Positions 1 through 8,921 of a stretch of 64,000 nt of DNA are shown here, piece by piece; positions within the stretch are counted from its first letter, which is position 1; every line of letters begins with the position of its first letter. The stretch comes from Synechococcales cyanobacterium C42_A2020_086 (lineage in GTDB: Bacteria > Cyanobacteriota > Cyanobacteriia > Elainellales > Elainellaceae), in NCBI GenBank assembly GCA_015272325.1, contig JACYLU010000001.1, positions 369,181 through 433,180 of the forward strand. The letters are read 5' to 3'. Made by a program: the position numbers and the translations under genes. Under the pieces are notes generated by a model. That model was given only the letters and a program-made list of their open reading frames with translations. It was not told where the DNA came from and ran no database searches.

Positions 1-402
1 CGTCTGAACACCTGCGAATTCCTCTCCACAATACGCGATCAAATCAATTTCTACATCGCCTAGTCCTGCTAAACCTGTAACGCCAATGGCAGTCCGGGCG
101 GGCACTCGCCCAGCAGAGAAATAGGAAGCATAGATCTCGTTCACGGTCGGCAAAAATCGCAAATCGGTAATAAATACCCGTGCCATGACGATGCGGTCAA
201 AACTGCTGCCAGATTGCTGTAATACCAGCTTCAGGTTGTCCATCACCCGGCGCGTTTGGTCGGCGATGGGGCCGCGCACCACCTCTCCCGTTTCTGGATC
301 CTGAGCGAGCTGCCCGGTAACAAACAGAAAATCGCCAGCGCGGACAGCATGACAGTAAGGCGATACAGGCGTGAGCTGGTTTGGCAATGTAATATAGTCC
401 AC
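1..402 (-). CDS. RidA/YjgF family enamine/imine deaminase (3' end outside window)
   Basis: The visible 134 codons give a RidA (YER057c/UK114) protein. Family members hydrolyse reactive enamine/imine intermediates such as 2-aminoacrylate made by PLP enzymes, in the cytoplasm as trimers. Seen: an N-terminal segment reading AVRAGDFLFVTGQLAQDP, the helix DQTRRVMDNLKLVL, and the late PARTAIGV motif whose arginine is the conserved substrate-binding residue, followed by VEIDLIA, where family members usually end. The frame stays open to base 1, so at most a short tail is missing. I chose the GTG at 402 because GGAGGG lies about 9 nt upstream and the next sequence matches the family N-terminus. Family call is firm; substrate is not known. 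Confidence 0.9.
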   Translation of the reverse strand, partial: MDYITLPNQLTPVSPYCHAVRAGDFLFVTGQLAQDPETGEVVRGPIADQTRRVMDNLKLVLQQSGSSFDRIVMARVFITDLRFLPTVNEIYASYFSAGRVPARTAIGVTGLAGLGDVEIDLIAYCGEEFAGVQT

Positions 403-594
403 CGTAAATCAACCCTCCCCATTTCGGAACAGTACAATCTAGTTTGAACGGCTATCTTGAAAAATTTTTCAAGAGTTCGACTATGCTGCCATAACATCCT
501 GCTAGAAAGCTGCTAAAAAGCGCTGGCTTGCGGCAGGGGTGACCTGTGTGACCGGGTCTTGATTGTTATCCAGTTAGGGGGTGGAGGATCTACG

Positions 595-1998
595 GTGGGC
601 TATACCATTCAAAGCGTTTTAATTCCGACAGAGCAAAGCTATGCGACGGTCGATGTTCAGCTCGAAGACGATCGCATTGTGGCGATTGCTCCTCAGCTTG
701 AGGCGCGCGGCGTTGTGATTGACGGGCGAAATAAACTGCTGCTGCCTGGCTTTGTCAATGCCCATACCCACTCGTCCGAGATGTGGCAGCGTGGTGTCAT
801 TCCTCCCGTACCCCTAGAGCTGTGGCTGGCAGAATTGTACGACTTTACGCCGCTAGAGCCCGAGCAGATCTACCTCAGCGCCTTGGGCACAGCGGTGGAA
901 ACCCTCCTGAGCGGCGGTACGAGCGTTGTCGATCACATCGTCCTGATTCCGGGACAGGAAGCCGAAACCATTGCTGCTGCCGTCCGCGCCTATCGAGAGG
1001 TGGGCATTCGGGCCTTTGTCGCGCCGCTGATCCAGGATGAACCCTTTGCCTATGGATTACCAATCAACGGCAGCTCCCCTGCTATGGAAGCTCAGGTTCT
1101 CAGCACCGAGGCAACGCTAGACTTAATCCGCGACGCGGTTAACCAGTTTCACAACCCAGATGCCGGGATTTCCATTCTCGTAGCGCCCACGGGCACACAT
1201 TTGTGTTCGGATGCGCTATTTGAAGGCTGTATTGAGCTGAGCGAGCAGTATCAGCTTCGTCGCCATGCCCACCTACTGGAAACCAAAGTGCAGCAGCTCC
1301 GCGCCCAAGAAAAGTATGGCTACAGTGCCGTTACCCACCTGAAGTATTTGGGCTATCTCGGTCCCAGTACTTCCCTGGCGCACTGCGTCTGGCTCGACGA
1401 GGCTGATATCCCCATCTTGGCGGAAACCGGCTCCACGGTGGTCCATAATCCCCTCAGCAATTTGCGGCTGGGCAGCGGTTTAGCACCAATTCTGAAATAC
1501 CGACAGGCAGGCGTGAATGTAGCCTTTGGTTGCGATGGCTCAGCTAGCAACGACTCTCAAGATCTGCTAGAAGCCATCAAGATCGGCTCGATGCTGCACA
1601 ACGTCACCGATTTTGACTATCGTCACTGGATCTCGCCCCGAGCAGCCGTCGAGATGGCCTCCTTAGGAGGAGCCACCGGACTGAACTTGGCAGATCAGTT
1701 GGGCAGCCTCACGGTTGGCAAAAAGGCCGATCTCGTTCTGTATGACCTAACGCACCTCTCGCTGCTGCCCCGCACCGACCCGATTGGGCTGCTGGTGCTG
1801 GGTCGCCCAACGCAGGTGGTTTACTATGCCTGGGTCAATGGCAAAGCCGTCATTGCAGATGGTGCTGTTACTACCGTCAATGTGGCTGATCTCAAACAGG
1901 AATTATGGAACCGCAGCCAATGGTTTATTGAACACCAGTCGCCGCTGCGGGCCGCTATAGAAGCTCGCTACCGCTCGATTATGGATTTACCGCTTTAA
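595..1998 (+). CDS. Amidohydrolase (TRZ/ATZ/MtaD-like metal-dependent hydrolase or deaminase)
   Basis: A 467-residue cytoplasmic amidohydrolase of the TIM-barrel superfamily that includes SAH/MTA deaminase (MtaD), guanine deaminase and triazine hydrolases. Seen: the first metal motif NAHTHSSEMW near residue 57, HAHLLET near 230 (third metal His), AHCVWLD near 275, and FGCDGSASNDSQD near 315 with the catalytic Asp. The C-terminal segment KKADLVLYDL returns to the small beta domain. The GTG at 595 is preferred over a TTG 12 codons earlier, because GGAGG sits 8 nt before it. It diverges from the RidA gene. The true substrate cannot be told; a nucleoside or pterin/purine deaminase role is as likely as a chlorohydrolase-type one. 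Confidence 0.85.
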   Translation: MGYTIQSVLIPTEQSYATVDVQLEDDRIVAIAPQLEARGVVIDGRNKLLLPGFVNAHTHSSEMWQRGVIPPVPLELWLAELYDFTPLEPEQIYLSALGTAVETLLSGGTSVVDHIVLIPGQEAETIAAAVRAYREVGIRAFVAPLIQDEPFAYGLPINGSSPAMEAQVLSTEATLDLIRDAVNQFHNPDAGISILVAPTGTHLCSDALFEGCIELSEQYQLRRHAHLLETKVQQLRAQEKYGYSAVTHLKYLGYLGPSTSLAHCVWLDEADIPILAETGSTVVHNPLSNLRLGSGLAPILKYRQAGVNVAFGCDGSASNDSQDLLEAIKIGSMLHNVTDFDYRHWISPRAAVEMASLGGATGLNLADQLGSLTVGKKADLVLYDLTHLSLLPRTDPIGLLVLGRPTQVVYYAWVNGKAVIADGAVTTVNVADLKQELWNRSQWFIEHQSPLRAAIEARYRSIMDLPL

Positions 1999-2027
1999 CA
2001 GTATCCCTGAAAAGGTTGCCCTGAACC

Positions 2028-2054
2028 AAAAAAACCCCCGGCAGATGCCGAGGG
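2028..2054 (-). terminator. Candidate intrinsic terminator for minus-strand transcription
   Basis: Bases 2035-2043 (CCCCCGGCA) pair with 2046-2054 (TGCCGAGGG) with one C-A mismatch. On the minus strand the stem is followed by seven T. It would end transcription coming from the YbjQ gene, about 320 nt beyond that stop codon. The stem is short with a tight loop, so this is moderate support only. Confidence 0.5.
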
Positions 2055-2167
2055 CGTCTCTGGAGTAAGGGTTACTGGCTTGATCTTGCCTAAGCTGGAG
2101 CCATTCTTAGTCTGGCTAAGGGCAGATCCTTGGCTGTTACCAAGAAACAGATCCCGATAGTCTGCTA

Positions 2168-2193
2168 AATATGGTTTGTGAATATGGTTTGGC
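2168..2193. repeat. 13-bp near-perfect tandem duplication
   Basis: AATATGGTTTGTG is followed directly by AATATGGTTTGGC (11 of 13 identical). One of the many short tandem duplications in this window. Confidence 0.8.
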
Positions 2194-2371
2194 GAACACT
2201 CTCATCAAGAAGTATCAAGAAGGAGCGCAATGCGCGACAACCAAGATGACCAAGAAAGATGACCTCAATTGAGATTGGTGCTGCTTAGGGTCCATATGGG
2301 GCTATATTCCCTTGGCCATGACTGCATAGGGGAGATCAAGAATGCTAGCGGCAACAGGACGGCAGTTCTCA

Positions 2372-2698
2372 TCAGCGCAGTCGCACCGCAGTGCCGGTTG
2401 CAGTAATGAGCAGCAAGGCTCCACTTTGGTCAATGCTGATAGTGCCAGTATCAACTTTAATGCCAATCACCGCGTTTGCGCCCAGCCGGTTGGCACGCTG
2501 CTCTAGCTCAGCGAGTGCGTCTTGCTGTCCTCGCTCAAACACTCGTTCATAGCTGCCGGTTCGTCCACCCCAAAAGTCGCGCATTGCGGCGAAAAAGTCG
2601 CGCAGGACGTTCGTGCCATAGACAACCTCGGCCGTAACAACCCCAAGATAGGACTCTACGACTGCCCCTTGAATGGTATCCGTTGTTGTTAGAATCAT
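2372..2698 (-). CDS. YbjQ/UPF0145 family protein
   Basis: A 108-residue protein of the UPF0145 (YbjQ) family, which folds as a homopentameric ring; its function is not established despite the old label heavy-metal-binding. Seen: the start MILTTTDTIQG, the segment SYLGVVTAEVVYGTN, RDFFAAMRDFWGGRTGSYE, and the conserved end NRLGANAVIGIKVDTGTI, all at family positions, and the length matches the family. It starts with ATG at 2698 with no clear Shine-Dalgarno and diverges from the secreted TPR gene only 37 bp away, so the two promoters must overlap. No sign of truncation. Confidence 0.88.
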   Translation of the reverse strand: MILTTTDTIQGAVVESYLGVVTAEVVYGTNVLRDFFAAMRDFWGGRTGSYERVFERGQQDALAELEQRANRLGANAVIGIKVDTGTISIDQSGALLLITATGTAVRLR

Positions 2699-2735
2699 CT
2701 ATTGTTCTCTCACACATGGTATCGACGGACTCTCA

Positions 2736-3878
2736 ATGACCTTAGCACTCCGACTTAGATTCGGGTCCAGATTTAGGAGTAGGGCTGGCTTGGCCAAGGG
2801 CATGCTGTTGAGCAGCCTGGGGATAACGATCCTGATGCTGCCTCTCCAGCTTGCCTTGACCCAACCTCTACTGGCCCAATCGCTGCCATCAACCCGTGAG
2901 GATCGGCTCAATGGCCTGCTCGACCAAGGACGGGATTTGGTAGGAGCCGGACAGGTTGCTGAAGCGATTGCCGTCTACCGAGAAGCCGCGCAACTCGCTC
3001 CCGATAATGCCCGAATTTTCTCGGCAATTGGCTTTCTAGAAGCCCGGCAAGGCAACTTTGAAGCGGCGATCGAAGCCTACCAGCAGGCCATTGCTCTGGA
3101 GGGCAATAATCCCGACTTCTTCTATGCTCTCGGCTTTAGTAAAGCCAATCTGCAGGACTACGCAGGCGCAGCGGCTGCCTATCGCCAGGCGATTCAACTG
3201 CGGCGCAATGATGTCGAGTCCTATCTAGGGCTGGGGATTGTGCTGTCCCGCTTAGGAGATTACGACGGCGCGATTGCGGCCTATCGCCAGGTGCTGGCTG
3301 CCAATCCTAACAATAGCCGCCTCTACGAGTCGATTGGTTCAGCCTATTTGCAGGAGCAGCGCTACGAAGAGGCTCGGCAAGCCCTGACGCGAGCTGCTGA
3401 GTTAGAGCCTCGCCGCAGCACCATTCAGCTGAATTTAGGAGTCGCTCTACTGAATTTGGGGGATATTGAAGCCGGCATGGCTGCCTTGAAACGTGCCTCG
3501 GAGTTGGAACCCCGCAACGGCTTGATTCATCTGCAGATTGGGGATGTCTATCGAGCTCAGGGCAACCTAGAGCAAGCGCAGGCGCAATACGAGAGGGCAA
3601 TTACCGTCGAGCCAGGGTTGAAGGAAGCCTATATTGAACTCGGTGAGCTGTACCTGGAAGCGCAAGACTACCTGCGGGCAATCGTGACCTACCGCAAGTT
3701 GGTGCAGCTTCTACCCGAAGACCCGGATGCGCGGTTTCAGCTCGCAGTGGCCCTGCAAGGCAGAGACCGAATTCGGGAAGCACTCTCCGCCTACGAGCAG
3801 GCGCGGGATCTCTATCAGCAGCAAAACAATGCCGAGGGGGTGCAGAAGGCCGAAGATGCCATTGAGGAATTGAATTAA
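2736..3878 (+). CDS. Secreted or membrane-anchored TPR protein
   Basis: A 380-residue protein. Residues 22-50 form a hydrophobic signal peptide or anchor ending LLAQ, with a plausible signal peptidase I site before SLP, so the rest probably lies in the periplasm or thylakoid lumen. Residues 60 to 375 are almost entirely TPR units with the A-x-x-x-Y-x-x-A spacing (for example AIAVYREAAQLAPDNARIF and AIAAYRQVLAANPNNSRLY), about nine in a row. No catalytic domain is visible, so it is probably a scaffold for protein assembly. The ATG at 2736 fits the signal peptide better than an upstream GTG that overlaps the divergent YbjQ gene. Partner unknown. Confidence 0.85.
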   Translation: MTLALRLRFGSRFRSRAGLAKGMLLSSLGITILMLPLQLALTQPLLAQSLPSTREDRLNGLLDQGRDLVGAGQVAEAIAVYREAAQLAPDNARIFSAIGFLEARQGNFEAAIEAYQQAIALEGNNPDFFYALGFSKANLQDYAGAAAAYRQAIQLRRNDVESYLGLGIVLSRLGDYDGAIAAYRQVLAANPNNSRLYESIGSAYLQEQRYEEARQALTRAAELEPRRSTIQLNLGVALLNLGDIEAGMAALKRASELEPRNGLIHLQIGDVYRAQGNLEQAQAQYERAITVEPGLKEAYIELGELYLEAQDYLRAIVTYRKLVQLLPEDPDARFQLAVALQGRDRIREALSAYEQARDLYQQQNNAEGVQKAEDAIEELN

Positions 3879-3969
3879 TCCCCCGAATCCCCCGTCAGGC
3901 TACTGCACAGCCGCAGTCGACTGTGGCATCCTTAAGGTCAGCCGTCTGCATTGTGCTTTCCCTGAGGTT

Positions 3970-5070
3970 ATGCTTCAGTCTCTTGCTAAATTGCCCCGCC
4001 TCTACACCGTGGGCTTGCTGTTCCCGATTCTGTTTCTCAATGGCTGGCTGCTGCTGCGGCTCCTAGAGGTCTTGCAGCCACTAGTGAGCATCTTGATCGC
4101 GGCCACGCTGATCGCGTTCGTGCTAGATTACCCCATTCGCTTCCTGCAAAAACTACAGGCGCAGCGGGGCGTAGCCGTTAGTCTGGTGTTCTTGCTGTTT
4201 GTGATTCTGCTGGTACTGCTGGTGCTAGTGTTAGGTCCGCTGATTCTGCAGCAAGCTAACGAACTGTTGACCAAGTTACCGGAATGGATTGAATCGGGAC
4301 GGCGGCAGCTCGGGCAACTCGAAAGCTGGGCCAGAGAGCAGCAATTTCCCATTGACCTCAGCAGCAGTCTCTCGCAATTGGTCGATCGGTTGACTTTAAC
4401 CCTGCGATCGATAACGAAGCAGCTAGTAAATTTGATCTTCAGCACCATTGGTAGCATCGCCAATGTGTTCCTGACGATCATTTTTGCTGTGTTTTTGGTA
4501 TTAAGGGGAGAGGATCTCTGGACGGGAGTCTTGAGTTGGCTTCCCGCCTCCTGGAATGCTCAAATCCGCGAGTATTTGCCCGAAAACTTCGAGCGGTATA
4601 TCGCTGGGCAGGCAACCCTGGCATCGATTGCGGGTGCTGTGCTGACAACAGTTCTATTCATTCTAGGAGTGCCGCTGGCGCTGCTGTTTGGGTTTATTAT
4701 CGGCACGGCAAGCTTGATTCCCTTTGGCGGTACCTTGGCTACCCTGACTGTCAGTTTGTTAGTCGCTCTGCAAGATTTCTGGCTGGGGGTGAAAGTACTG
4801 GCAGCGGCACTAATTGTGCTGCAAATTAACGACAATGTGATTGGTCCTCGAATTGTGGGCGGGCTGATTGGCCTAAACCCCGTCTGGATGCTGATTTCCC
4901 TGTTCATTGGTTTCAAGCTGCTGGGCGGGCTGGGACTGGTCGTTGCGGTTCCCATTGCTAGCTTTATCAAGGGCACCTTTGACCGAATTCGAGCCTCTCA
5001 GTCTGAGCCACTCATCGCCTGGATTGCGGGTGATCCTGTTCCCGTAGACAAAAGCAGCCAGGACGCCTAG
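3970..5070 (+). CDS. AI-2E/PerM/TqsA-family transporter
   Basis: A 366-residue inner-membrane protein of the AI-2E transporter family (Pfam AI-2E_transport; YdgG/TqsA, PerM, YhhT). Seen: two N-terminal membrane helices (about 14-60), a third near 70-95, an amphipathic soluble segment 95-165 with repeated Leu/Glu/Arg heptads, then further helices including the family segment GTASLIPFGGTLATL near 250 and NDNVIGPRIVGGLIGLNP near 295. Members export small molecules, and some act as Na+/H+ antiporters; the substrate here is unknown. It starts at ATG 3970 after GAGG. It runs co-directionally 90 nt after the TPR gene and could be co-transcribed. Confidence 0.88.
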   Translation: MLQSLAKLPRLYTVGLLFPILFLNGWLLLRLLEVLQPLVSILIAATLIAFVLDYPIRFLQKLQAQRGVAVSLVFLLFVILLVLLVLVLGPLILQQANELLTKLPEWIESGRRQLGQLESWAREQQFPIDLSSSLSQLVDRLTLTLRSITKQLVNLIFSTIGSIANVFLTIIFAVFLVLRGEDLWTGVLSWLPASWNAQIREYLPENFERYIAGQATLASIAGAVLTTVLFILGVPLALLFGFIIGTASLIPFGGTLATLTVSLLVALQDFWLGVKVLAAALIVLQINDNVIGPRIVGGLIGLNPVWMLISLFIGFKLLGGLGLVVAVPIASFIKGTFDRIRASQSEPLIAWIAGDPVPVDKSSQDA

Positions 5071-5084
5071 CAGGTGCCCCCTGT

Positions 5085-5993
5085 TCAGGAGGTGCGGTCA
5101 ATTTCTGCGAGCAACCGCTGGACTTCAGTACAGAGTTCCCAGTGGCAGGTCGCTGGGCTAGCAATAATGCATCCCCACTGGCTGACATCTCCCGTGTTGT
5201 ACTGCAACGAGCGACCGTCTGCATGGGTAAACAGTCCGCCTGCCTCAGTCAGGATCAGTTCGGGCGCGGCCATGTCCCAGTCTTTGGGAGCAGACTGACC
5301 CGACAGGGAAATGTACACATCGGCACGACGCTCTAGAATCGCCACGATTTTGCCGCCAATGCTACCAACAGCCAAGGTTTTGCGGCTGGGCAGGCGCTCT
5401 AGCAGCCGATTCAAACGGGTGCCGCGATGCATAGGACTCACAATCAGCGTCAACTCATCGAGGCAGTGAGGTTGGGCAACCCGCACGGCTTGGGTTAATC
5501 CGGCAGGGGTTTCCCTAAAGGTACCGCCGCCGCGAGTAGCATAATAGAGAGTGTCCCGCTCGGGGCAAGCCACCACGGCCAACACTGGGCGACCGTGATG
5601 CACTAGCGCCAGATGAAAGGCATGATCGCCTGTGCGCTCAATGAAGTCGCGAGTGCCATCAAGCGGGTCAATAATCCACACCCAGTCGTAGGGCAGAGGT
5701 TGGGTAATGGGGCTAACTTTATCCGTCTCTTCGCTGAGGTAGCCAAAGGCTTCGGTGCCGAAAACCGCCTTAAGCTGGCTTAGTACATAGTGATTGACCG
5801 CCAAATCAGCCGCAGTCACCGGACCTCCGGGTTGATGGCGAATCTCTAGGGGGCGCTCACTCCCGTCAGGATGGGGTTCTCCGCGATAGTACGACCGCAG
5901 AATTCGGACCGCACCCCAACCAATCGAACGCGCAACGCTAAGGGTAGCGTCGAGAGACGAAACCGGTTGGAGTGGCTCAGTTAAAGGGTGCAT
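5085..5993 (-). CDS. Inositol monophosphatase-family phosphatase (CysQ-like 3'(2'),5'-bisphosphate nucleotidase)
   Basis: A 302-residue Li+-sensitive Mg2+ phosphatase of the IMPase/FBPase/BPNT fold. Seen: the first metal motif SEETDK (about residue 88), the signature IIDPLDGTRDFIE (about 105), and the second motif APKDWDMAAPELILTEAGG near 255, all intact. CysQ members hydrolyse PAP/PAPS and protect the sulfate assimilation route; inositol or sugar phosphates remain possible. The ATG at 5993 has AAGG 9 nt upstream and beats a TTG seven codons earlier. It is the last gene of a minus-strand run after the PfkB kinase and sugar transferase, 77 nt behind the kinase. A PAP-removing enzyme would fit the sulfotransferase at 54.7 kb, but that is inference. 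Confidence 0.85.
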   Translation of the reverse strand: MHPLTEPLQPVSSLDATLSVARSIGWGAVRILRSYYRGEPHPDGSERPLEIRHQPGGPVTAADLAVNHYVLSQLKAVFGTEAFGYLSEETDKVSPITQPLPYDWVWIIDPLDGTRDFIERTGDHAFHLALVHHGRPVLAVVACPERDTLYYATRGGGTFRETPAGLTQAVRVAQPHCLDELTLIVSPMHRGTRLNRLLERLPSRKTLAVGSIGGKIVAILERRADVYISLSGQSAPKDWDMAAPELILTEAGGLFTHADGRSLQYNTGDVSQWGCIIASPATCHWELCTEVQRLLAEIDRTS

Positions 5994-6070
5994 AAAAATT
6001 GCCTTCGTAGCCAATGACCACGCCGCTATTATACGAATGATGAAGCTGGGAGCAGGGTATTAGGAAGGTA

Positions 6071-6949
6071 TCAGAGCTGCATCCAGCGTCGAGTTCCGAA
6101 GGATTGACAGGATCGAGCTGCCACTGCTGCTGCTTGCGCCAAAGCCTCTGGAAAGGGACATGACGGTAGAAAATGACAAAATGCTCCATGAAAAATATCT
6201 CCCGCTCCCAAGGTATCGACCGGCTGAATGGATGGCACCGGCAGTGACCCCCCGCCCTCAGGACTGATCCAGTCAATTGGCCGCTCGCCCCGAGTAATCG
6301 CGATATGAGCAATTCCAAGACCGCGAAGGTAGGCAATGACATCCGAGGGGGTTTGGCAGCCGGGCGGGTAAAAATCGGCGGAGCAGAGAGCATAGTCGGT
6401 GTGGTGCAGCACGTGCTCAAAGTTGGGCTTCCAACTTCCTCCATCCACAACTACGGGGATCTGCTGTGCTCGCGCCTGCCGAGCAATGGCCGCCCCCACC
6501 GCCATTTGATGTCCGTCGATCAGGACGACGCTCACCCCCTGCAGCACATCCGCCGGTATCTGCTCAGGCGAGGCCGGGCTGCGGGTGGCATTTAGGGAAA
6601 TCACAGCTCGCTCGCCGGTCGATCGCGTCACTACAATTGAGGAAGTCGGCAATGGCTCGGAATAGGTAGGCTGCAGATCGGTGACCATCACCTGCCAACG
6701 CTGCAAATCGGCCCACACTAGCTGACTAAGAGGATGCTGCCCGATGACGCCAATGAGTCGTGCGGACGGATACAGGGAATTGAGATAGCTAAAGGTGACC
6801 GCAGCATTGGTGGCCGGTCCACCCGCAGCGAGGGTGTAATCGAGGGCGACCTGCTTTTGATTTGGCTCGGGCAGACTGTCACTGAGGTAAATCAGATCGA
6901 GTGTGACCAACCCGACAAATAATCCCCGCCTCGATCGGACCTCGGTCAT
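6071..6949 (-). CDS. PfkB-family carbohydrate kinase
   Basis: A 292-residue kinase of the ribokinase/PfkB superfamily, which phosphorylates sugars or nucleosides with ATP in the cytoplasm. Seen: the N-terminal G-L-V-T-L-D-L start, the sugar-binding AAGGPATNAAV near residue 42, and the second PfkB signature DTLGAGDIFHGAF with the anion hole and catalytic Asp near 251. Length is normal for the family. Its ATG follows the TAG stop of the sugar-transferase gene directly (TAGATG), so the two are almost surely translationally coupled. That suggests it works on a sugar related to glycan assembly, but substrate specificity cannot be read from the sequence. Confidence 0.88.
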   Translation of the reverse strand: MTEVRSRRGLFVGLVTLDLIYLSDSLPEPNQKQVALDYTLAAGGPATNAAVTFSYLNSLYPSARLIGVIGQHPLSQLVWADLQRWQVMVTDLQPTYSEPLPTSSIVVTRSTGERAVISLNATRSPASPEQIPADVLQGVSVVLIDGHQMAVGAAIARQARAQQIPVVVDGGSWKPNFEHVLHHTDYALCSADFYPPGCQTPSDVIAYLRGLGIAHIAITRGERPIDWISPEGGGSLPVPSIQPVDTLGAGDIFHGAFCHFLPSCPFPEALAQAAAVAARSCQSFGTRRWMQL

Positions 6950-7633
6950 CTAGCAGGCCCCTTTCTGCCGTAGCACAATCTGGATGGTTTTGAGAATCAG
7001 CTGGATGTCATAGGCAATCGACCAGCGGTGCAGATAGCGCAGATCCATATCGACAATTTGCTCAAACTTGAGCACGCTAGAGCGTCCGTTGACTTGCCAC
7101 TCTCCGGTCATGCCGGGCTTGACTTCCAGCCGTTGCCAATGGCGGCTATTGTAGCATTTCACTTCGTCTACCGTCGGCGGACGGGTCCCGACCAAGCTCA
7201 TGTCGCCTCGCAGCACGTTCCAAAATTGTGGTAGCTCATCCAGGCTAGTTCGCCGCAGCAATCGCCCCACTCGGGTTATGCGCGGGTCGCGAGCATTTTT
7301 GAAGATATGCCCCTCAGCTTGGTTGATGACGGTGTGCTTGAGTTGCTCGGCATTCACCACCATCGAGCGAAACTTCCAGATATAGAACGGCTGACCGCGC
7401 CAGCCACAGCGCATTTGGCGGTAGAAAATCGGTCCAGGATTGTCGAGATAAATTGCTAGGGCAATGGGCAGAAAGACAAGAGCGGTTAGACTCAGTCCCA
7501 CAATCGCGCCGAGCACATCGAGACAGCGCTTCATCGGGCTGCGAACCGAGGGGTGGATGTCAGCGATCGATTGGTTGAGTGGGACACTCGATCGGCAAGC
7601 GGTCTCAGAAGAAAGCGTGGGGTCAGGGGTCAT
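6950..7633 (-). CDS. Polyprenyl-phosphate sugar phosphotransferase (Bac_transf, WcaJ/EpsE-like)
   Basis: The initiating sugar-1-phosphate transferase type that loads the first sugar on undecaprenyl phosphate at the inner membrane for exopolysaccharide or O-glycan synthesis. Seen: KRCLDVLGAIVGLSLT and the single membrane helix that follows, NPGPIFYRQMRCGW, FYIWKFRSMV, RVGRLLRRTSLDELPQFWNVL, the catalytic GDMSLVGTRPP and the late KPGMTGEWQVNGRS. Only the catalytic C-terminal half of WbaP/WcaJ proteins is present, without the N-terminal four-helix block; such short forms are known and active. The start is uncertain: ATG 7633 is used here, TTG 7702 and ATG 7534 are in frame, and none has a good Shine-Dalgarno. 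It leads the operon with the PfkB kinase. Confidence 0.87.
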   Translation of the reverse strand: MTPDPTLSSETACRSSVPLNQSIADIHPSVRSPMKRCLDVLGAIVGLSLTALVFLPIALAIYLDNPGPIFYRQMRCGWRGQPFYIWKFRSMVVNAEQLKHTVINQAEGHIFKNARDPRITRVGRLLRRTSLDELPQFWNVLRGDMSLVGTRPPTVDEVKCYNSRHWQRLEVKPGMTGEWQVNGRSSVLKFEQIVDMDLRYLHRWSIAYDIQLILKTIQIVLRQKGAC

Positions 7634-7961
7634 AGGTCTAAAGGGTGAGCGCAAAAGGGGGTAGATGGGATACCCAGTCAGCAACTGCACTCCGATGAGC
7701 AAGCTCGCTTACTGAGTTCTCTCGGAACCTTCCTTCAGCAGTATGGGCAGGATTTCAAGAAACCCGGCATTCTTTCAATTCGATTTATAGAGACTTCAAG
7801 CAGCTCATCGCAGTTTCAGGGATATACCCAGGCATACGACTAGATTTAGTTATTTTTTATACTTTAATTTAATGATGACTGGCTCGTGATTCTACGGGAC
7901 TGCCGCGCAGAGCGTGTCAGCAAGCGTAGAATGGGGCTGGCATCGTTAGGAGGCAGCAGCT
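7634..7961. other. Divergent promoter region between sugar transferase and rsmI
   Basis: Spacer between two divergent genes. The stretch 7845-7875 is markedly AT-rich and includes TATACT at 7858-7863, a possible -10 element for rsmI about 100 nt before its ATG. No convincing -35 element, repeat or small gene was seen. Confidence 0.35.
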
Positions 7962-8921
7962 ATGAACATCCAGGGTGGCACCCTTTATGTAGTGGGCACT
8001 CCGATCGGAAATTTAGGTGACATGACGATGCGAGCTGTTGAGGTCTTGCGGGCAGTGGATTTGATTGCCGCTGAAGATACTCGCCACACCGGTAAACTGC
8101 TGCAGCATTTTCAAATCAACACGGCTCAAATCAGCTACCACGATCACAATCGCATGAGCCGCCTGCCTGAGCTGCTCCGGCGCTTGCAGCAGGGAACATC
8201 CATTGCCTTAGTCAGCGATGCAGGAATGCCCGGCATTTCTGATCCTGGCTATGAGCTAGTGAAAGCTTGCGTTGAGTCTGGGGTGCCTGTGGTGCCCATT
8301 CCGGGCGTCAGTGCAGTGGTGACGGCATTGAGCGCAGCCGGACTACCCACAGATCGCTTTGTGTTTGAAGGGTTTTTACCCACAAAGGGACCAGAGCGAC
8401 GAGAACGATTGGAAGCAATCGGCCGGGAAACGCGCACCATAGTTCTCTACGAAGCTCCCCATCGCCTCCAGCAGACGCTTCAGGATCTAGCGCTGGTTCT
8501 CGATTCCGAGCGGGCGATTGTGCTGGCGCGAGAGCTTACTAAGCTGCATGAACAGTTTTGGCGGGGCACGCTAGCCGCAGCAGTAGCCTACTACCAGACT
8601 CAGGAGCCACAAGGAGAATTTACCGTGGTGATTGCTGGGCGGGAAACCGCTCCGCCTATTCTCTCAGAGTCTGCGCTCCGAGCCGAACTGCAGCAATTGC
8701 TGCGACAGGGTTTATCGCGGTCTCAAGCGAGCCGCCAGCTTGCTCAGCAAACGGACTTGCCGCGTCGGCAGATCTACCACATGGCCTTGTCCATTCCTGA
8801 CATCGGTCCTGACATAGGTATAGATACGATAACTGCTCCTGCAGCACCCGTTGAGACCACGTCTGAATCAGAATGGGAACCGCCTAGAGAATCAAGTAGC
8901 GGCTTGGAACAAAACTCCTAG
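7962..8921 (+). CDS. rsmI: 16S rRNA (cytidine(1402)-2'-O)-methyltransferase RsmI
   Basis: A 319-residue member of the tetrapyrrole methylase-like fold that 2'-O-methylates C1402 in the ribosomal P site. Seen: the opening GTLYVVGTPIGNLGDMT, AEDTRHTGKLL, the SAM-binding ALVSDAGMPGISDPG near 85, IPGVSAVVTALSAAGLP near 110, and FEGFLPTKGPERRERL near 130, all typical of RsmI. The last 35 residues, rich in Thr, Glu and Ser, go beyond the E. coli length and look disordered. It starts at ATG 7962 with TAGGAGG 9 nt upstream. It stands alone between a divergent promoter and the htrA promoter. Confidence 0.95.
   Translation: MNIQGGTLYVVGTPIGNLGDMTMRAVEVLRAVDLIAAEDTRHTGKLLQHFQINTAQISYHDHNRMSRLPELLRRLQQGTSIALVSDAGMPGISDPGYELVKACVESGVPVVPIPGVSAVVTALSAAGLPTDRFVFEGFLPTKGPERRERLEAIGRETRTIVLYEAPHRLQQTLQDLALVLDSERAIVLARELTKLHEQFWRGTLAAAVAYYQTQEPQGEFTVVIAGRETAPPILSESALRAELQQLLRQGLSRSQASRQLAQQTDLPRRQIYHMALSIPDIGPDIGIDTITAPAAPVETTSESEWEPPRESSSGLEQNS

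Larger units (their letters stand above)
1999..2371. other. Intergenic region with hairpin and tandem repeats, no gene seen
   Basis: Between the amidohydrolase and the convergent YbjQ gene. It holds a hairpin with a U-tract on the minus strand (2028-2054), two near-tandem duplications (2168-2193; and ATCAAGAAG at 2204 and 2214), and no open frame of convincing composition on either strand. Confidence 0.6.
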
